Part shown: positions 57,588 through 64,000 of the stretch, piece after piece
Layout of the letters: the number at the start of each line of letters is the position of its first letter
How positions within the stretch are numbered: the stretch's first letter is position 1
The notes under the pieces: generated by a model
Databases searched by the model: none
What the model was told of the DNA's origin: nothing
The model's input: only the letters and a program-made list of their open reading frames with translations
Assembly: GCA_963920665.1 (NCBI GenBank)
Contig: OY987269.1
Coordinates: 4,032,501-4,096,500, forward strand
Source of the DNA: Straminergon stramineum
Lineage: Eukaryota > Streptophyta > Bryopsida > Hypnales > Calliergonaceae
Length of the DNA stretch: 64,000 bases
Direction: 5' to 3'
Made by a program: the position numbers and the translations under genes

Positions 57588-60500
57588 TTCATCTTTTTAG
57601 TGTTAACTCATAATCAACATTTTTTGGCCAAGTAGAAAGCCCAAGGAGGAATTAGAAATCTCCTTGAAATAGGGAATGGATCTTGTTCCTTATCCAAGGT
57701 TTGTTTTGTCAAGGCATGTAAAATTGACCAATGAACAAAGCTTTTATTTTGCAATTTAAACAAAATATTTATCCAACTTTATTTATGACAAATGTAGTTC
57801 AATTAGGTTGAAACATTCCAAAAAAAACTTAAAGCCATTTTTTGTCAAAGATTCATTGACAACCAAGCCTAAAGTGCTTGGAATGTCTTTCAACTTTAGG
57901 TTTACCTCTAAAAAAGTGTATTGATTTAGAATGTTTTCAAAATTTTAATGTAGAAGCTATGTAAAATGGTTGAAGAACATCCAAGAATGCCAAAAAACTA
58001 ATTTTGTTTATTTTACAACAATGTATATGACTAGCTTAATCACTTGATGCTTTGTGATTTTTGTACAAAATTCTAAATCATTTCATGTCTAGGTAGGAGA
58101 ACAAGGAAAAGCTTACAAAATGACTATATTGCATCTCACATTCTTGCTAAGCTCTTGTTATTTTTCCTTGAAAGCTTTAGATCTATTGACATTCCCCTTC
58201 CTACCAAGTTTTCTTAGAAATTAAATTTTTATGGATGAGGAAGGCTATACCTAACCTAATATTTTTGTAAACATTTTTTTTATTAAGAGTTTATATATGA
58301 ATCACTATTTGTTCAAGCTTTTTGTTTTGTAGAACAAGCATGTGCAATGTTCTTTACTAAATCTAATGATATATAGATCAATCAATTTGGTCAAGTTATA
58401 ATCATAAATCCTTTATCCTTAAAGAGGTTAATTTGATGTGAGGGGGTGATGTAACATCAATAATTTTACACCCTTGTGACTTTATGATAAATTTTATAGA
58501 ATTCATTGGAGTGTTCATTTGGTGATCAAATATACCAATTTATCCAATTATAAACTGTATTCATATATTTGAGTTATACAATTTATTTTTATAAAAAAAG
58601 ATTTCATAAATACCTATGTCCCTTTCATAACATTTAGTAGCAATTGTTGGTATTGCCTTCTCTCGGATAGAATGATGATGAATATTTCACACCCAAATAT
58701 TAGCTATGGTACATGCATCGGAAATTGTCGAAGTAGTGAAGGGTACTCAACTGGGGGTATATTGGAACTACTAGGATTAGTAGTAATATAATTTTACACA
58801 AATTAATCTTCAAGAGCATTTGCAATACTCTTTGCAACAAACACAATATTGACATTGTGCCAGGTGCAAATTTTTTTGTTATTACTAGCGTTTGGCACTT
58901 GCTACGCTGCACCTTCATTGCACTATTTTATTAGAAAGATTAGAAAGATTTTTCATATAATAAAATGAAAAGTAATAAATTTCAATAAGTCTTCAAATTA
59001 AAAGTATTAAAATCTTCTTACAAATCTTTCTACAAAAATGTATACATTGAATTGCACAATATAGATTTTAATAAATGAAGTATATGCAATGATGAATACA
59101 TTAAATAATATACATACATTGGAATGTAGAAGAATCCAAATATAGATAGCAAAAATACTTGAAATATAATTGAATTTCTAAATATTGATAGAATAGGTTG
59201 TCTCAATTGAGACAATGACATAATGATGGACACCTAAAGAATACTCAAATTACATCCAAATTGTTCAAATGAAGCTCAAATTGCTCAAACAAAGCTCAAT
59301 CTTCAAACCACCAATCTATACTTGAAGTCAAATTTGCTCAAAATAAATGTAAAGAAATTTGGGTACCTTGTAGGCATTGTTGAGCTCAATTGAATACTTG
59401 AACACCATCACTTGATAAACTTCTTGCCTCACAAACAATGGTGACTAAAATTGAAGAATTGAAATGACAAATTTGAAAATTTCAAAGACTTTGGGAATAC
59501 AAGAATTGTTGAGGAATCCAAAATTGCTTCAATCTAACAAACTTTTCAAACCATTTGGTAATATCAATAGAGCATTGAAATCATGAAAGCTCAAATCTCA
59601 CGAAATTGTGGAAGTGCAATGAAGTTTGAAGCCAAAAGAAGCAATCAAAATGACACCTCTCTAATATCACTTGGTTGATCCTCTTGAATATCACCTCTCC
59701 TCAACAACCATTTTAAACCTTATTGTATTTTTGTAATATCATATACTCTAATATGTGATATTATAGAAGTCACTATGATTTCAGTAGTATGATAGTTTGA
59801 TGATTGCACTCCAATGCAACTATTATTGGGGCCTCCAATTTTATGGCCTCGGTATGTGAATGCCTTGGACTAGTCAATTTGCAAAATGTGAAGGGCCTAC
59901 AAGTTGTACCTTGTAGGAATAGTCATTATTGTCAATGCTTTTTAAGCATTGGTATGTGTGCTAATCAATTCAACCTTCCCTTGATTCCATGGAAAGTCTT
60001 TTTTCAATGTAGATTCTTTTTTTTTCTTTTTATAATATGGAAAAGTCCATTTGACATTTGGATTGTTGGCTTTACATTGGGTCAATTTTCCAAAGAAAAA
60101 TCCGGCAATGTGCAAGCCTTGTAGAATGGCCCACCATTTGCCATTACAAGGCTTGTATACTGAGTATGCATTGCAGATGCTCTAACAAACAAGCATACAG
60201 TTCACAAAGATCAATGTCTTCAACAATGAAATTCCCATGCTTTGTTTTGTAAACCATTCCTAAATAGTGTTACGAAACGGGAAGACAACTTTTTATATAC
60301 ATATGGGGTGAAGGACTTTAAACAAACAATGTGGGATATGAAAATTAAAATTAGTATGAGTTCAATCACTCATAGTTAAGGCAAATTAAAGCAAAAATTG
60401 TATTTGAAGTACAATTCAAACCTCATTTAGGCATAGTAGAATAATTTTTTTCAAAAACTTTGAACTACAAAAAGTTGGGAAATCAAGTTATATTTCTTAT

Positions 60501-63277
60501 CTAATGTAGCCTTTTTGAGATTTTGAGACTCCAATCAAAAGTTATGGACAAATTTCAGAGAGAGGTTGAAAGGGACATTTTTTTTGACATTTTTAAACAT
60601 CTTCTTTGAATTTTGTCTACAACTTCTTATTAAAGGCTCAAAATTGCAAACAAATTATTGGAGATGAAATTTAGATTGATTTAAAAACTTTTTGTAGCTT
60701 AGAGGTTTTTTAAAAGAGTTATTCTACTATGTCTAAATGAGGTCTAAAATTCTACTTCAAACATGATTCTTACATTTTGACAATGAGTGTTCAAGCTCTG
60801 GTCTTCAAATTATCTCATACTTTTTGAGGATTTATGATGGAAAATGGATTTCTATATAAAAATGAAATGTCCACCATTCTTTCCTACAACTATCTAAGAA
60901 TCAAGTTCTTCAATTTGCCTACAAAGTTCTTTTCTGGTGAGAGATAGCTAAATGACATTTATATTTGATTCAAAAGATTTAGTCTTTGGATTTGGGGGAC
61001 ACCATCTAAACAATTATTTGTTATTTTGTTGGACTTGTACTGTCATTATTAGTATTCCGGTAGTATTCTGGTACTTAAGCTCACTTCAAGAATCCTAATG
61101 TATGGAAGAACTTTGTAGATGAAGACTCCAACGAGGAAAAGGTAGCCTTCCTAAGGCAACTAAATGTTATGTTACTTGGCCTTTGCTTAGATTGAATTGA
61201 CAAAATGCCTCCTCAAATAATCTTGAAATTCCTATACCCATTCATTTGGGTCTTGTCCAAGTTAATTTTTGACACCAAATGGTGTTACAAAAATACTAAA
61301 GTGACTAAACCTAAAAGTGTCATTTTTCTAATTCCGCCAAGTTTTTTAAAAGCTCTACACTGAAGTGTTTATAAGTATGGGTAAATAACTAGTTAGTATA
61401 AAAATTAGAATAACATATTGAACAATGCCACCCTTGTACACCACAAATGCTACAATGCCACCACTACAACCAACATGCATAGAATATTATATCCTTGTGA
61501 GAAATAATTCAGACCGTACTAAAAATCCATTTTGGTGTAGCTGATGGAGTGTGGCTTGTATTGCACCCATGTTGATCCCCTAACGCCACAAAACATCAAG
61601 AGCAACCAATGGAATTTGAGGCATTCCTTGCATCAAGGGTGCCTACTTCAAGGGAGTCTAGTGGCATGAGTAATACCTTGTCTATACTAGTATATGCTTT
61701 CAACTTTGAAAATTCATAGATTATTGTGTGAATGTCAAAAAATTACAAAATAGTTTGGATTAGATTTTATTCAAGGATGATAATATCCCTATAAAAATGG
61801 TGGTCTTGGTTGCATTTACCATAAGGTGGGCACCTTCAAATGCGCCATTGATCCAAAACCATCATCATTACTTAGAGTATATTTCCAAAATCAATATGTA
61901 CCTATGTGAAAGAAATGATTTTAGAACCTCTATGAAAAAAACTTTAGTCCTTTGGAACTTTTACATTTGGTACCAAATGTTGTGTTCTTTGGTGTGTTGG
62001 AACCTTTTCTAACAAAAAAAGTATGAAAATTTGATTAGTCTAGTAATAGTAAGTAGGCACAATAGCAAAAACTCGTGGTTCCGAGGGTATACACTAATGA
62101 TTGGAAGAAATTGGCAGCTAGTTCAAAGTTAGTTGGTGGAAGTTAGAAAAACCATGGTTACATTTTGAAAACAAAGGGTGCAAAACCAAAAGAAACATTA
62201 GAAGAAATTTGGACCTTGAGTAGGGCCGTTTGACTACATGAGAATGTGCAATTTGATTCATGTTGTGACAGTTTGTTCAAATTCTTGTAGAAATCCTATT
62301 GGGATACTCAACTTCAACCTCTAGCCCCTTGAAAACCAAACCAAGAAACCAAAGGCTAAACATACAATATCCTTCATCGATTCCAGTGATATGAATATGG
62401 CTTCAACTAAATTATAATTTTCAAATTATGACAAGTGAAATTGGTCATTTTCAAATAATAAATCTTTTTCCTTTAGAGGATAGATAATGTGGTCAATTGC
62501 GCATTATGTCTCAATGTCCATATGCATCTACCCTATAAACATTTTGTTTATATGCCAATTAAGAGTAGTACTTTATAGGGACAATAAATGAACCATTTGA
62601 AGAAGACAAATTTTCTTATTCCTAAACTCTTTTGATTTCATACAAACTTTTCATTACTATTCTCAACTCCATCTAGGAAAAGTTGGGAGGATCCTTGGCT
62701 TTCAAATGGTGAAGGGCTATGCCAAGTTCAATTCTTGCCAAAGATGCAATATTAATCAACATTTTTAGTTTGGAATCTTTTTTATTACATTACATTGATG
62801 AATTTAGCAATTTTGCCAGTGCCAATTTCAATTTAGAGGAAATTTTCTATTGAGAAGTTGATATTGTAGGAAATAAACCAATATTTTTTTATCATTGAGA
62901 TGGATGATAATGGTGACCATTGAAAGAAACTTGTCCATTTTTGTGAAGGGGAAAAATCATTTGGAAGAGCTCCAAATTTTTTCCAAATAGTGGTACCCAC
63001 TAGGGTTTTTTCTTTCATTTTCACTTTTCATAAAGTGCCAAAGTGGCAATATAAAATGTTTTAGTAGTGCTCCAAATTATAACATCCATCCATATATTAG
63101 ATAGAAAATATCACATTGGCACAAACAATTGCACATATCCATATTTATGTTTTCATCCACAATCTGGTGATTTCATGCAAGACTTAAAAAAAAATGGAAA
63201 TCTTCTAGCAAAATAACTTCGAGGTTTGTCACCTCTTTCTAGCCAAATTATTTTTTCTTGGTGCAATCTAGCACTAA
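57588..63277. other. AT-rich intergenic DNA, no gene seen
   Basis: Long AT-rich stretch with stops in all frames. Frames at 58700-58918, 59030-59233, 59804-60124 and 61797-62012 have no recognisable motif. I see no tRNA and no confident transposon termini. Confidence 0.45.
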
Positions 63278-64000
63278 TTTTTTTTTTTTGAGACAAATGG
63301 AAATTCCATTGCACATGAAAGTTACATGACAACCAAGCCAAAAGGCTAGATAAATGAAGAGAACATAGCACCAAAAAGAGCACCGAAACAAAAAACAGAA
63401 ACAACTAAGTTAAAAGATTGGGGGGGACCCTATTCCAAATAATGGAATCACTGTCCCTGCTAGCAATGGCCAGGTTGGATTGCCCCCCTTGCTCGTCCCC
63501 AAGTAAAAACCCTGAAATTTTTTATTATTTTTTCACAGATGATAAAATTTGCAAATTTTGAATTTATATTTGCAATCAGAGACCCCAAATTAGCTATGTG
63601 AGGTATAGGAGATAAATTAATGAAGCACAAAAGAGGGGGCCTTTTTTTTTACATGCACCCCTGGAATGACTTGGAGGGGACAAGCGAGGGGGTCAATCCA
63701 CCCCGGCCCTAGCAATGATCTGGGGCTTGAGTGATCCAAATGCTGTCGAACTTTAACCAAGTAACTTACTGTAAGTTACTATAGGCTTGTTGTGGGTGAC
63801 AACGAACCCCGCGTTGAGCTTTCAAAAGCGCTGCCCGACCCGAGTCGAGGAGAGCCTCCCAAAGCGCTTTGTGGACACAGGAAAGCGGCCATAGCTTTGG
63901 TGCAAAAACTTTGTTGTTGCCGGAAATCCAAATGATCCACAGGGCAAAACCTCAGAGAAGGTTCCAGATCGTTCGAAAATCATAGAGCTTCTGAGGGATT
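63278..64000 (-). pseudogene. LINE ORF2 C-terminus and 3' tail, minus strand, running off the window
   Basis: The T run 63278-63289 is the reversed poly-A tail, followed by ACAAATGGAAATTCCATTGCA, the inverse of the LINE 3' end at 17080-17108. Toward the right edge the minus strand reads TIWNLL-[stop]-GFALWIIWISGNNKVFAPKLW, the tryptophan-rich C-terminal block of plant L1 ORF2 (compare LWTLWLQRND at 16610). The TGA there replaces an Arg codon. The body of the element lies beyond 64000. Confidence 0.72.

Overview
The window looks like nuclear DNA of a non-seed land plant (bryophyte, lycophyte or fern grade). An old, broken insertion of plastid DNA at 893-7143 carries rpl21, a trnP-GGG, chlB and a divergent AT-rich petA; plastid rpl21 together with chlB and trnP-GGG is a gene set of seed-free plants. 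The rest is a gene-poor, AT-rich, transposon-laden intergenic landscape with a single convincing nuclear protein gene.

Layout. 1-892 is host flank ending in a ~309-bp sequence that is repeated at 7144-7452. Between the two copies lies a mosaic nuclear plastid insertion (NUPT) stitched from non-adjacent plastid pieces: 23S/4.5S rRNA, ndhF-rpl21-rpl32-trnP-trnL, petA, chlB, a second 23S scrap and an ndhH scrap. chlB is split by a 733-bp PIF/Harbinger-like MITE with a TAA target duplication. From ~7.75 to 17.1 kb there is a decayed L1-type LINE (endonuclease, reverse transcriptase, zinc-finger tail, poly-A end). It is interrupted at 8515-12051 by DNA-transposon material that includes both genes of a PIF/Harbinger element (Myb/SANT-like protein and DDE transposase), both killed mostly by C-to-T type nonsense changes. 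17.1-37.5 kb holds no gene that I can support: degenerate tandem repeats, a Ty3/gypsy pol remnant, a motif-rich region, two strong hairpins and two TTAA-flanked inverted-repeat elements.

The main gene, on the minus strand at 37567-44543, can be assembled into 13 exons with consistent phase (about 1013 codons). It encodes a receptor-like kinase whose ectodomain is not LRR, lectin or DUF26. It has a VWA_N-VWA-dCache arrangement like the alpha2-delta subunit of animal voltage-gated calcium channels, followed by one membrane helix and a full RD-type kinase. Residues equivalent to the amino-acid/gabapentin pocket of alpha2-delta-1 appear to be retained, while the VWA metal site is degenerate. This is the strongest candidate for an undescribed system: a plant receptor kinase that might sense an amino acid or small amine.

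46-64 kb is again repeats: foldback elements, a Tourist-like MITE, four more copies of the TTAA/CCCCTAAA element (one nested in another, which reveals the target site), a 181-bp tandem repeat, and at the right edge a minus-strand LINE 3' end. Exon boundaries, motif positions and repeat limits were read by eye and may be off by a few bases.
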